Below, one piece after another: positions 50,335 to 60,679 of a stretch of DNA of 64,000 nucleotides (position 1 is its first letter; each line of letters starts with the position of its first letter). The notes below the pieces were generated by a model. That model saw nothing but the letters and a program-made list of their open reading frames with translations. It was not told where the DNA came from and searched no databases. The translations under genes and the position numbers were made by a program. The DNA comes from Fasciolopsis buskii (taxonomy: Eukaryota; Platyhelminthes; Trematoda; Plagiorchiida; Fasciolidae). The stretch lies in NCBI GenBank assembly GCA_008360955.1, contig LUCM01008443.1, positions 100,497 through 164,496 on the forward strand, written 5' to 3'.

Positions 50335-50517
50335 TCAACAACACAGCGTTGTTGGTAGATGTAATGCGGAAACGTTTTACAATCAAATCACTGTGGGAAC
50401 ATTCACATGCCAGCTGATGTTTAGTTGTCTGTGTGTTTGTGAGTGTGCGTACTTTGAACTGTCGGTCGGGTGAGAGAATAGTTGTCCTACACGTCATGCG
50501 TCGCCGTGGTGGTGAGG

Positions 50518-51093
50518 TCAACTAGCGTGGTGACCTTTGAAATGTTTGTTTCTCAGAGACGTTAGGGCTGTCCATATCTCCGAAATCTCTGTATCGTCGT
50601 TCCGATTGATGCATGTGGGGTAGGTGCTTATCGCCAGAGCCTCGGCAAATTTACGTTCAGTGCAGGTTCCGAATCCACGCTGGAGCACTTTTGTGTTTTC
50701 ATAATCTATGTTATGTCCCTCTGCTGTGGCATGCAGAACGATGGCTGAATCGCGCTCAAGTTTTGATAAGGTCGCCTTATCCGAAGGTCTGCGCTTTTCT
50801 TTCCTCCTGTGTTCTGTTATCCGTGTTATCAGTTGTCTACTGGTTTGTCCAATGTATTCTGTTGGGCATTCCCTGCAACCGATTTTGTAGATGCAGTTGT
50901 CTTGGTCTTGCACACCGACTTGATCTTTAGTCTTTGATAAGTGGCACTTTAACGTATTATCCATCCGGAAGAAAGTGCGAATATCAAAGTCACTGAGGAC
51001 CCTTCTTATTGCTTTCGAAGTGCCCGATCTGTACGGAATTCCGACCGAGGCTGTTTTATTTTTCTTTTCTTTCTTCGTCTTGGTTAGTGACAT
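50518..51093 (-). CDS. PLE GIY-YIG endonuclease domain, left-arm copy
   Basis: An open frame of 191 codons, identical to that at 52381-52956. Residues 67-76 (CIYKIGCREC) and 79-88 (EYIGQTSRQL) form the GIY-YIG core, with a Cx2C cysteine pair typical of Penelope-like endonucleases. R91 and the EH at 94-95 (RITEHR) fit the catalytic arginine helix. A later segment around RKFAEALAIS carries a conserved glutamate. The N-terminus is lysine-rich. In active PLEs this is the C-terminal domain of one RT-EN polyprotein that nicks target DNA. Here the upstream RT part is frameshifted, so the open frame is a fragment and unlikely to work alone. The start at ATG 51093 is only the first Met of the segment. 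Confidence 0.75.
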   Translation of the reverse strand: MSLTKTKKEKKNKTASVGIPYRSGTSKAIRRVLSDFDIRTFFRMDNTLKCHLSKTKDQVGVQDQDNCIYKIGCRECPTEYIGQTSRQLITRITEHRRKEKRRPSDKATLSKLERDSAIVLHATAEGHNIDYENTKVLQRGFGTCTERKFAEALAISTYPTCINRNDDTEISEIWTALTSLRNKHFKGHHAS

Positions 51094-51272
51094 GCAACTT
51101 TTCAGGTGTTTTCTTGTGAGACGTGGCGGATAGTGATTGTCTTGCAGATGTCGTCTAACCGTTTTAGTTCTTTACGGTCGGTATCATCACTGCATAGCTT
51201 TTAAACTCTGATGGCTAGCGAGGAAATAAGTATCCGTTTCACACATTGTGGATGGGCTAAAATGAAGTTTAA

Positions 51273-51536
51273 CTACTTATCCGAATGTGTGGATTTTCTG
51301 CAAATGCCGACATTGAATTTTCGTGAGTCATTAACTTTCAGCCAAAAATCTAGGAAGCTGATGACTCTACTGGTGTCTTCTGACTCCTTTGTGAACTTAA
51401 TGGATCTACATTGCTGATTGAGAGCTTGAAGAAAACTATCTTTTCGTATCGACTTGATGGTTGCAAATGTATCGCCGACATATCGTATGTGCAAGCGTGG
51501 GGTGTTAATAAATTCCATTAGAGCTTTTGATTCCAC
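51273..51536 (-). pseudogene. PLE RT C-terminal part, left-arm copy
   Basis: An 87-codon segment, identical to 51938-52201, that begins in-frame at a GTG. LHIRYVGDTFATIKS is the catalytic box region: the canonical YVDD-type motif reads YVGD here, with the first Asp changed to Gly. It is followed by SIKFTKESED and ISFLDFWLKV, the 'FLD' block of Penelope RTs, and ends in RKSTHSDK before a TAG. The frame continues beyond the stop (LNFILAHPQC) toward the endonuclease with further stops and a frameshift. It is a decayed RT. Confidence 0.7.
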
Positions 51537-51645
51537 TGAATGTAGAAAAGGTTTACTACGGTGGGCAGAATATTTCAGTGGATTATGAAAACCCTATCAG
51601 AAGACAGCAGTCAGTCATATCAATGACGCTTTCGAATTCGCCCAT

Positions 51646-51918
51646 ATGCTGAAAGACTTTGAACTAGAAAACGATGAAGTTGCTTTGAGTTTTGATGTGG
51701 TCTCTTTATATACGAGTGTACCCATTAAAGACAGTCTGCACTATTTACATTCACTGTTAGTATCAGACGCTTCCTTAGAAGAGCGAACCGTACTAGCTCC
51801 AGTTAGAATTACTAGGGGTATAAAACTTGGCCTCATTTCAACGTACTTCACGTTCAAACATGGTTTGCACAATCAAACGGACGGTATGGCCATAGGATCA
51901 CCCGTTTCCCCATCGTAG
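51646..51918 (+). pseudogene. PLE reverse transcriptase palm fragment
   Basis: ENDEVALSFDVVSLYTSVPI is the Penelope RT palm motif with its first catalytic aspartate (FDV). HGLHNQTDGMAIGSPVSP is the conserved Q.DG.AMGSP-type block. The frame stops at TAG 51916. The continuation IVANLFYI lies in another frame from 51912 and the next block starts in the third frame at 51938, so two frameshifts break the RT here. This piece lies in the loop of the palindrome and is single-copy. Confidence 0.75.
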
Positions 51919-51937
51919 CAAACCTTTTCTACATTCA

Positions 51938-52201
51938 GTGGAATCAAAAGCTCTAATGGAATTTATTAACACCCCACGCTTGCACATACGATATGTCGGC
52001 GATACATTTGCAACCATCAAGTCGATACGAAAAGATAGTTTTCTTCAAGCTCTCAATCAGCAATGTAGATCCATTAAGTTCACAAAGGAGTCAGAAGACA
52101 CCAGTAGAGTCATCAGCTTCCTAGATTTTTGGCTGAAAGTTAATGACTCACGAAAATTCAATGTCGGCATTTGCAGAAAATCCACACATTCGGATAAGTA
52201 G
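51938..52201 (+). pseudogene. PLE RT C-terminal part, right-arm copy
   Basis: Identical at the DNA level to 51536-51273 (-). It includes the YVGD catalytic-box variant and the FLD block. It is preceded by a frameshift from the palm fragment and followed by TAG, TAA and TGA and another frameshift before the endonuclease frame at 52381. Confidence 0.7.
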
Positions 52202-52380
52202 TTAAACTTCATTTTAGCCCATCCACAATGTGTGAAACGGATACTTATTTCCTCGCTAGCCATCAGAGTTTAAAAGCTATGCAGTGATGATACCGACCGT
52301 AAAGAACTAAAACGGTTAGACGACATCTGCAAGACAATCACTATCCGCCACGTCTCACAAGAAAACACCTGAAAAGTTGC

Positions 52381-52956
52381 ATGTCACTAACCAAGACGAA
52401 GAAAGAAAAGAAAAATAAAACAGCCTCGGTCGGAATTCCGTACAGATCGGGCACTTCGAAAGCAATAAGAAGGGTCCTCAGTGACTTTGATATTCGCACT
52501 TTCTTCCGGATGGATAATACGTTAAAGTGCCACTTATCAAAGACTAAAGATCAAGTCGGTGTGCAAGACCAAGACAACTGCATCTACAAAATCGGTTGCA
52601 GGGAATGCCCAACAGAATACATTGGACAAACCAGTAGACAACTGATAACACGGATAACAGAACACAGGAGGAAAGAAAAGCGCAGACCTTCGGATAAGGC
52701 GACCTTATCAAAACTTGAGCGCGATTCAGCCATCGTTCTGCATGCCACAGCAGAGGGACATAACATAGATTATGAAAACACAAAAGTGCTCCAGCGTGGA
52801 TTCGGAACCTGCACTGAACGTAAATTTGCCGAGGCTCTGGCGATAAGCACCTACCCCACATGCATCAATCGGAACGACGATACAGAGATTTCGGAGATAT
52901 GGACAGCCCTAACGTCTCTGAGAAACAAACATTTCAAAGGTCACCACGCTAGTTGA
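52381..52956 (+). CDS. PLE GIY-YIG endonuclease domain, right-arm copy
   Basis: 191 codons identical to 51093-50518 (-). The GIY-YIG core is at residues 67-95, as described for the left-arm copy. Upstream, the same frame can be read from about 52345 (PRLTRKHLKS) into this ORF, showing it was once continuous with the RT. The 3' end of the coding region is followed by a short UTR with a CACA-rich stretch near 53025-53045. It is a fragment, not a functional stand-alone gene as far as the sequence shows. Confidence 0.75.
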   Translation: MSLTKTKKEKKNKTASVGIPYRSGTSKAIRRVLSDFDIRTFFRMDNTLKCHLSKTKDQVGVQDQDNCIYKIGCRECPTEYIGQTSRQLITRITEHRRKEKRRPSDKATLSKLERDSAIVLHATAEGHNIDYENTKVLQRGFGTCTERKFAEALAISTYPTCINRNDDTEISEIWTALTSLRNKHFKGHHAS

Positions 52957-53165
52957 CCTCACCACCACGGCGACGCATGACGTGTAGGACAACTATTCTC
53001 TCACCCGACCGACAGTTCAAAGTACGCACACTCACAAACACACAGACAACTAAACATCAGCTGGCATGTGAATGTTCCCGCAGTCATTTGATTATTTTAC
53101 TTGCCTTGAGAAGGATTACCCACTTTAGTCGAAACTCTGGCGCATTACGTCTACCAACAACGCTG

Positions 53166-53639
53166 TGTTATTGCTTTTTATCGTTCACAATTAAAACCAA
53201 CACATGGCGCAACGACTTTTCGATAACCCCCCTTACATCATTTGAAGCGACCCAACCTTGACGATTGTTTCAGGCGCGCCTCGCTCTAGGTTATTTATCC
53301 GACTCAGTAATGCTACAAAATGGCTAAACAAGCATCCCGAGTTCCATGAGGTGTCTCGAAGTTCACTTGGACTAGGAAACTCGGTTTCCAAGTGTCTCTT
53401 GTTTTGATTGTTCGCTTAGGGCTCGATTACACAGCAATTTTTTCGGAGTATTTTTCCCTTTAATTTATCCGGGGACAACTTTCGAGAATCAGCAGTAATC
53501 AGAAAGAAATATCTGCACTCGCCGCAATTCTGGTTCCAATTTGATTACAGGACTATACGGTGAGATGCTGGGTTCTTGGTGCAAACAGCGCATCGACAAC
53601 TGGATGGTGGAAAACCTCCAACTCCTATGAGTTGGCAGG
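53166..53639. other. Unassigned interval, may include 3' UTR of the next LINE
   Basis: No domain. The part near 53580-53640 directly follows the C-terminus of the minus-strand CR1-like element. Confidence 0.35.
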
Positions 53640-55400
53640 CAGTTGATGAGATGCTTTTCTCGCGACCATCAACTCAGCACCACTATTCACACATTGTCCT
53701 CTTCAAATAAAAATAACCATGCATTGTCTAGCCATCCCTTGAATTCTCGCCCTGATCCCGCCTCGACGACCTCCTCCGGTAGCTCGTTCCCGCTACTCAC
53801 CGCTCGTGTGTCAAACGATTTGCTTCTCAACCCGGTGGTTACATTTTGTCGAACAGTTGTCTTCCCATTCTCTCTTGGTGTATCGTCACCCCTTAACTGG
53901 ACAAAGGCTCCCCGCTGCCCGGTATCTCAGAGAAACCCTTAATGATTTTGAAGGTTTGTATTGAGTTCTCGGGAGTACAATCCAAGTGCCCTCAGCCTCT
54001 GCTCATATCCCATGCGCACCAAATGCCCAAACTACCGTGGAAAAGCACGCTGAACCTGCTTCAGCGTTTTACAATCTCTTACCAAATTTGGTCTCCATGC
54101 CTGGACACATTATTCGAAGTGCGCTCTGACAAAGTTCGTGAACAGCAGCAGAAGAACGTTTAGCTTCCTAGATCCAGCGGTCCTCTACAGGTGGCGTAAG
54201 GCACACCATGCCATCTTGACCGTCTTCTGACGTTGCATACTGGGTTTTATTACCACACTCACCACTTTCCGGAAATCCCTTGCTTGCTGCGTTTGGCTCT
54301 TCGCGGCCTGATACTAGGTGGGCCCATGTGACAGGGAAAAGTCACAAATCCAACAGCCGCTGGAATTTGCCCAGATTCAACGAAAGATCCCATCCCATCG
54401 ACCACTGATGAGCTATACCCATATCCCTCTGGTTGGCCTCCCCGTTTGCTGTCCCTGATAGTTTGATGTTTTTAGCAAAAATGAGACACGGATTTTCCAA
54501 TCCACCAACTATTTCGTTGACATATAAAGGAAATACTAATGCCCCTAAGACAGAACCATCAGTCATACCACTCCACAGCAATCCTCCGTCCAACAGACAC
54601 TCCTCGGCTCTCACTCTGAAAGATCTTACCTTCAGACCTTGTGCCATGCAGTTTTTCACCTTAGCACCCACCCTGAAAGCCTTCAATATCTGGCCTGGTA
54701 GCCTATGACTCACGAAAATAATGACCGTCTGAATTTGCGGGTAGCAGACTTCCGCTCTTTCGCTCCTGTCTATCCTGCCGGCTGCTTTGTCTAGGGAGCT
54801 TATTGGCTTGATTAGACAAGAATTTTTGTGCTAAAAACCGTGCTGCTGCAGCATTACTAACATGTTGGCCTCCGTGTGATTGAATGTCCTGTCGCGGATG
54901 ATTCTTTCAAGAGTTTTCAGCAAAATGTATGACTGAAATGCGACATTATTTAGTGTACGCAAAATTCAATACAATACAATATAATAAACTACAATACAAC
55001 ATTGTGTGTCAGGCTCACAGGTCTATGAATGACACAGTCACCTCTGTCCCTGCTTTTATGCACCGGTATGACTGTCAACGTCAATCAATCCGCTGGAAGC
55101 CACCCTTCGCCCGGTGATGCATTAAAGAACTAAATGAAATGTTTCACCTTGACCTGCGGCTTCACTGTCGCTGGGTGAATCTTATTAGGCTATGCCGCTT
55201 TCCACGCGTCCAAGTATTTCATTTTGTTCCGCAATTCCTCCGTGATCACTCCTTACGGCATCTCCGCCATAAGAGTGTCGGGGCTTAAAGTTTGTCCCTG
55301 TGTCTCTTGATTCCCCCTGTATACGGCCTGCAAAACTTCCGAGACAGTGGGCTTTCTCCTGACTGCCGTTCGATCTAATTTCCTGGTGATTTTTCACTCC
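53640..55400 (-). mobile_element. CR1-like LINE family 2, copy a
   Basis: Minus-strand order of blocks: a linker (55397-55185); VIPVHKSRDRGD followed by HRPVSLT (about 55070-55015; the IPIHKxGDR...YRPVSLT motif); LERIIRDRTFNHTEANML (about 54910-54855); and the palm (54713-54342) with VLGALVFPLYVNEI and LIFAKNIKLSG. The last is the FADDxKL box with ADD changed to AKN. The C-terminus (about 53850-53700) reads RSKSFDTRAVSSGNELPEEVVEA, the typical end of CR1 ORF2. Frameshifts are frequent. It is a separate lineage from family 1. Confidence 0.62.
54342..54713 (-). pseudogene. CR1-like RT palm fragment (family 2)
   Basis: A 123-codon open segment. LLWSGMTDGSVLGALVFPLYVNEI stands for the [21 protein letters not shown] motif. 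CLIFAKNIKLSGTANGE stands for the LFADDxKLW catalytic box, whose aspartates are lost. WSMGWDLSLNLGKFQRL stands for the W...W.L.LN..KC segment. The substitutions at catalytic positions show long neutral decay. Confidence 0.65.
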
Positions 55401-55579
55401 ATCTACGGCCTTTCACAAAGCTGCCTTAGAATGCACATGGTTATGTTGCCTGTTGACGGTGGGGCGGTTGCCTAAAACCAAATTATGCTCTGCAATACTT
55501 GTCGCAAACCGTAAGGTAATTAGTGACTTCCCTGCATTTGCTTTCTAGCGGTGCTGTAAGACCGAATGTCTTAATGGGG

Positions 55580-55900
55580 AGCTAGCATTTTATTTGCATG
55601 TTCTTTACGGTTTTGACCACTTGTGCGTCACTCTTACTCAGTTCTGTACGACTGCAATACTGACAACCTAGACATTCGACCGTAACAACAAAAAGACAGT
55701 CTGAAGCGGTAGAAGGTCGAGTGTATTTTGACAGGAGCGTGCGATCGGAGCGTGCGTGAGCAACGTGCAAATGGCGACCGCGCTGGGCGGTCAATGTTTG
55801 GTTAAAAAAGCTGTCCGAAGGAACAAATCCGTGTTCTGCCACAGTACCGCGGTGCACTAAGCGGCAGACAGCCTTCCTGATAATGAATTCGCGCCGCAGC
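55580..55900 (-). repeat. Dispersed repeat C, copy 3
   Basis: Shares with 30310-30560 the segments 'ctgtacgactgcaat' and 'caacaaaaagacagtc', and with 11360-11620 the complement of 'ctcctgtcaaaatacactc'. A 106-codon minus frame (55902-55582) overlaps it. The similar frame in copy 1 is broken, so coding is unlikely. Homology may extend upstream to 56135, but only this copy shows it. Confidence 0.55.
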
Positions 55901-57021
55901 ATTCCTCATCAGGCTTGCCGTACACGGGATAAAAACGAAGATCAAACAGGCAATGGGTATGGAATTGGCCCAATGTCAGAGAGCGGAAAGGAAGAGTGAA
56001 AGAAGATGGAAGTAGGATGGGGGGCCCAACTCTCGCAACAGCTCTCAGCCACTGACGCTGGCTCAACCGGATACCAAACAGCCTTACATTCACGGAACTT
56101 CCTGCGGGTGGTCTGCGGGGATATACGGTGTTCATGAGTGTTGGGATGGTGCCTTTATTTGGCCAGCACTTTTGTTCATGTATGCATCAAGGGCAGCCCC
56201 GACTCCACTTCGTTCCCCCATTCTTTTTTACTTTTTCGTGTTTTGTTCTCATCTCTGTTTCAGTGTCCTCTGTTTTCTTGCCTTCCATCTTTTGGTAAGA
56301 GTGTTTGTATCCGCCTTTTTGTTGTGGCTGCGGCAGTCTTCTTTGTTTTTCACTGAGACCCTTCTGTTCGATCCTTCTGTTTTTCCTTCCGATTTTTCCC
56401 TTTTTCTTTCTCACTTCTCCACTTATTGTTTGTCTCTTGGAAACGTTCTTCTCTACGGCTCTCTGTTTGGTTTTCCTTCTTTCTGTTATTTTTTTCTTTT
56501 GGAAAGGTGCTACTGTTAATCGAATGTCTAAATACTACCTGCGAGGTATGCTTAATATTCCTGCTATGGAAGTGATGTGGCTTATGCTACTTGTACGGAT
56601 CTTCGGGAATGAACACAGTTTCACTGCAGTTTGCCACAGGCGACCCCTAACCATCGTTGGAAGGAGGCCGAATGCAGTGGGAATCGAAGTGGGTGAGGTG
56701 CATTCATTGCTCCTGGCATAAAAAGAGTGAACCGCTCTCACGCACATAGAAAAATATACGCGCACGCACACAAAGGAATAATCAATGAATCTTTCCATCA
56801 CAGATGCCGTACGGTTAGTGCCCCGGGTTGAGCTCTAGCATCGGATCGTTCCCTCGCCGCAATGAGTGCGGCAATGAGGCGAAAGCCGTCAGTGATGCTT
56901 CAGTTGAGGCAATAGGGTACTGCACAGCCAGTTACATATCTGGTTGCCTCTAGAACGTCGTTCACCCTCCGCTCGCACGACCGATTCCGGTAGTGACTTT
57001 CATAAGCGATATTCTCCGAAG
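55901..57021. other. Unassigned interval with pyrimidine-rich stretch
   Basis: Positions 56205-56515 are strongly T/C-rich on the plus strand. Hydrophobic frames there (56138-56721) are what such composition produces and are not taken as genes. Confidence 0.4.
56205..56515 (+). repeat. Polypyrimidine-rich tract
   Basis: About 300 bp rich in TTCTTTT, TTTCC and CTTTCT units with few purines. Confidence 0.6.
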
Positions 57022-58015
57022 GGAAATAATAATAACAATGAAATTAATAATGCGCATATTTCTCAACATGTAAGAAGCATGCGCTAGGCAAGACCAAAAT
57101 TGTGCAAGGGAGGCACATTACAACTACGGAAATCAGGAACCAGAAATGCAACGCAAGGTGCTTCCGCTCACAAGATCATAACAGGCAATGTGATTTGTTA
57201 GGCACAATGTTTCGAGTTTGGATCAAAGCTGGATAATGATTCGCTAATATTTTTCTGTGGCTGATTACCAGTCCTGTACTATGAGTAATTCTATTTTTGA
57301 GTGCATCAAAGGTGCGTATCGCGGGAGCAAAATATGCCTGGAAGGCAATGGCTGTCGCCGCCAGTCGGCCGGGATACTCGAAAATCAAGAGGGTCATATG
57401 GTAAAAATGAAGATCATTATGGACGTGACAACGGGATGGCGATGAGTCAAAACCAGACTGGATATCATATAAGGCATTATAAGTGCAATACATCTGAAAT
57501 CACAGTCCGTTGAGCAAAGGAAGTGGCGACACGGGATGTGAATTTTGTAATCTCAAAACACATTCATGAGGTTTGTTTTGAACAACTTTGATTTCATGAA
57601 TTTCAGCTTTGTCCATAGATGAAGGCGGGGTTGAAAAAGAAGAAGGAAAGCTGGAATCAAATGAGGCAAAGTCTGGTGGGCTCATGCGGAGAGCGGTTAA
57701 CAGGAGCAACGATCTATTGCCAAATTTCGCAAACCAGAATAGAAGTTAATGAAAAATGACTTTCCTTAGCTGTTGTCCAATGTCAGTGTCTATCGTGAAC
57801 GTCAAATCTGATGCCAATGAAATACTGACCATCGTGAGTCCGTTTTGTGCGGTTTCGACAAAATAGTTTTAAGAAGGAACAAGAACAAGACAGTACAAAA
57901 TGGTAAACGTGAACGCTGAAGCTGTAGTGCTCCTTACCACAACAGTGCTAGTGGGTGAGGCTAACCGAGTGCTGGTCACGCAACCTGAAAATCACCGTTT
58001 GAGGTTAACAGACAG
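57022..58015 (-). mobile_element. CR1 family-1 3' region, 5'-truncated
   Basis: Matches 2425-3400 collinearly: the 'cgctcacaagatcataa' segment (57166 against 2546), 'ttttctgtggctgatt' (57250 against 2627), 'gtgcgtatcgcggg' (57311 against 2684), 'cgtgagtccgttttgt' (57833 against 3209) and 'accgagtgctggtcac' (57964 against 3338). The tail is an imperfect ATT-type repeat at 57022-57060. The open frame of the 2.6-3.2 kb copy is split here. Confidence 0.65.
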
Positions 58016-58324
58016 TGGCCTGGCCTAGCTACCAGCTGCATATTAAGAAGCGATCAATCTTACAAGCGGCTCAGAGAAGGAAGTTACTAGAAGGCATGGT
58101 TGCGAACCAAAATACGTGTATGGTGGCTAAGCAATCGGGGTTTACTTTTTTATCTATTTTTTCAAATAGATGGGCAGGCCAATCTAGTGTGTGGATCGTC
58201 TACGATATGAGTGAAGAGAATGAACCGATATTTGGTAGGACGGAAAGGGAGCAACCGCTTCAGATGTGAATAATGATCGAGCTATAAAGACAGATGAACT
58301 ACTCACTGACTAAATTCGGCGTAG

Positions 58325-58750
58325 AAATTATAATGATAATAATAGTGATAACAATAATGTGTATATTTCTCGACATCTGAGAGGCATGCGCATAACAGGG
58401 TTAAATTTATGCAGGTGGACACAAGGGAAATAAAAATTCACTCGTGAAAATGCAGTGTCTATGCTCTCATGAGCATAACCTGCAATGCCCTAAGCTGAAA
58501 ACAAGTCTTCGAGCCTTCAAATCAAATCTAGGTAATCCTTCTCCAAAACGTTCCGAGGCTGACTATGAGTCGCGCACTGCGAGTCGATCCATGTTTAAAC
58601 GCGTCAAAGGTGCACATCGCCGGCTCAAAGTTTGGCCCGTAAGCAATGCCGGGCGTCGTCATCTGGCTGGGTTCCTCAAAAATAAAGAGGGTTATTTGGC
58701 GACGATGAAGATCAAAATGGATGTGCTATCTAGGTCGATATGATTTAAAA
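58325..58750 (-). mobile_element. CR1 family-1 3' end, short truncated copy
   Basis: The tail at 58325-58355 has ATAATAATAG-like units. It is followed inward by 'tatatttctcgacat', 'gaggcatgcgc' and then 'actgcgagt' (58576), corresponding to 'tgcactgcgagt' near 2650, and a 'ggtgcacatcgc' block near 58609. It is shorter than the neighbour at 57022-58015 and has the same orientation, about 300 bp away. Confidence 0.55.
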
Positions 58751-60679
58751 CCACAGTGGATACCGAATGGGGTGGGTAGAGAATCGTAATTAACAACATT
58801 TTTGAGTCAAGATAATGCTGAAGCTGAAACAGCGAGAAACCATCAGGGGTGCATGGAACTACTTGCGGGACGAAATTATATTTTTATTAGTATTACGGAT
58901 TACGATCTACTCTAGGCCTTGTTCCTAAGCCCTCAGACTTGGTCACTGTCTTTAAAGCTTCAGTGGGTGACCACAAACTGGGACTTGGAAGCTAGTCCTA
59001 TAAGGTACCACACCAGATGATTTTGCATTTTTAGGATATCCCTTAAAAGTATGAAACCCCCTCCTGACCGCTTGCCATCTGTCCTAGGCATGGCCGCCAT
59101 CCCCGGACTGGCATCGGAAACCGGGGTAAGGTATCTGTATAAGTTTCCGGGATCTGAACAAGCCCGCTCTAGGAATCGTCCCTGCTAGTTTGCAATATTT
59201 TGCTTTTACTCGATGTTACACTGCATTCCCATGCGAGTGTAATCACTATGACACTGTGGACTTCATGATAGCTGACAACAATTCAGAACACCTCTCTTTT
59301 TCTTGAAGTCTTAGCGTAAGACTGCGGAGATTTGGCTTTGGTTTCAAAGTTCTCATAGGTGACCGAGGCAAGCAAAGATACCGTGCTTCGGCTAAAATTC
59401 TTCGAATTGTCGCTCAGTGGTGACGGGCAAGGAAGCCTCTCACACCTAGGGAATCATCCTTAATGAGGTTGCAGCATGTGATTCTCTCTTCGTGCACCAG
59501 CATTGTTGCCTACATTAGAACAAATGTCATGGCCCCCTGGTCTCGCATCCTCAAAGGTGCCGACACTTTGATTTGGTCGATAGCATGCGGCTCGTTTGCA
59601 AGGGCTCGACCCAGTGCTAGTGAGGTGGAGATCACTTTGCAGTGGATGGGCTGCCTCACAGGTTAATGCAAATCCGGCTTAGGTAATGCATCAAAGAATG
59701 TCCAAAAGGTAGATCCGGATCCTGCAGAGGGCATCAGAAGGTGGAAGCCCACGTCAGGCTGAAGTCACCCATTCTGAGTAGGAATTGTTGATGTTCACAC
59801 ATGCTCGAGTGGGCCGGCCGTATTTGGATAGTTTGGGAGCACGTATACCATTCCTACATATCACTTACTTTATTGTACAGTTGTATGATCGCTCAAACCT
59901 CCGGAAGCTGGCACAGAATTATGCCAGTGAGGAACTGACTTTTAGCTTGCCTCTGGTGTACAGAGCAGACTTCGCGCCCAGCCTCGACCTCCGGTTATTC
60001 TTCAGGATATACATTCCCGAAATGCAAAGCTGTGCGTTGGATGTGACTGGGTTGCACACGCCTTGATAAGATCCATTCAAAAGCTTTAGACTGGGTCGCC
60101 AAACTTCGGAGCTCACACAGCTTGTGGCACAGGCTCCGGCTTTGATGCACATGCAGCTGCTTGCTCCCGCCAACACGATGTCTCCCCCTTGGGCTTTTGG
60201 AGACTGGAATGAACTGCTAGGTGGTCAGTCGACTGCGGTTTAGCCATATGTTTGCACACCCGCAAGCCACCCTCCGCACGATCCCCTAGGGCTTGGCTTT
60301 TCCGGCCCCGGCCTAACTCGAGGCTGCTATATTCTTAAATTGTTTGGACCTGAAATCATGTCGGCTTGTTAGGCCATGCCACCTAGCAAGCTCAAAACTG
60401 TAACTGCCGTGACTGCATGTGTGATCTTTTCCCGAAGTGTTTGGAAGTTAACCCCTGGTCTACTTCTCTGGGAGTGTATTTCAGACAGGAGACCGCATTT
60501 TGTGACATACTACTTTTGCAAAACTCTGCTTGCTGAGGAGTCTGAGAGTAATGTGGCCCCGAAAGATTTTGTCCAGAGAAGGGTCGTTGGGTGCGACTGT
60601 GATGGCAATCCATTGATTACACAGACCACCAATTCCCGATGGATAACTTCGAAGCTATGAATATCCGCTGTTCTACTTC
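58751..60679. other. Unassigned interval
   Basis: Short frames on both strands up to 94 codons. The high GC patches and lack of partner sequences give no clue. It may include the 3' UTR of the following minus-strand LINE. Confidence 0.35.

Larger units (their letters stand above)
50335..51565 (-). mobile_element. Penelope-like element, inverted partial copy
   Basis: Minus-strand copy of the 3' half of a PLE: the end of RT, the GIY-YIG endonuclease and the 3' UTR. Positions 50395-51554 are an exact reverse complement of 51920-53079 (mirror sum 103474). Outside, at 50335-50394, similarity continues with substitutions and an indel. Between 51555 and 51565 it fades with scattered mismatches. It starts head to head against the plus copy. 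Confidence 0.85.
51567..53165 (+). mobile_element. Penelope-like element, 5'-truncated main copy
   Basis: Plus-strand PLE starting near 51567, inside the RT. The segment 51590-51660 reads KPYQKTAVSHINDAFEFAH in one frame and runs through the palm. Endonuclease and 3' UTR follow to about 53165. The last part (53080-53165) is alignable to 50394-50335 but diverged ('ctaccaacaacgctgtgtt' is shared). Together with the inverted copy it makes a palindrome with a loop of about 365 bp. Confidence 0.85.

Noticed and set aside
50613..50930. 105-codon frame repeated at 52861-52544
   Set aside because: Antisense to the GIY-YIG endonuclease frame in each arm.
56138..56721. Hydrophobic frames resembling membrane proteins
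   Set aside because: They result from the T/C-rich composition of 56205-56515.
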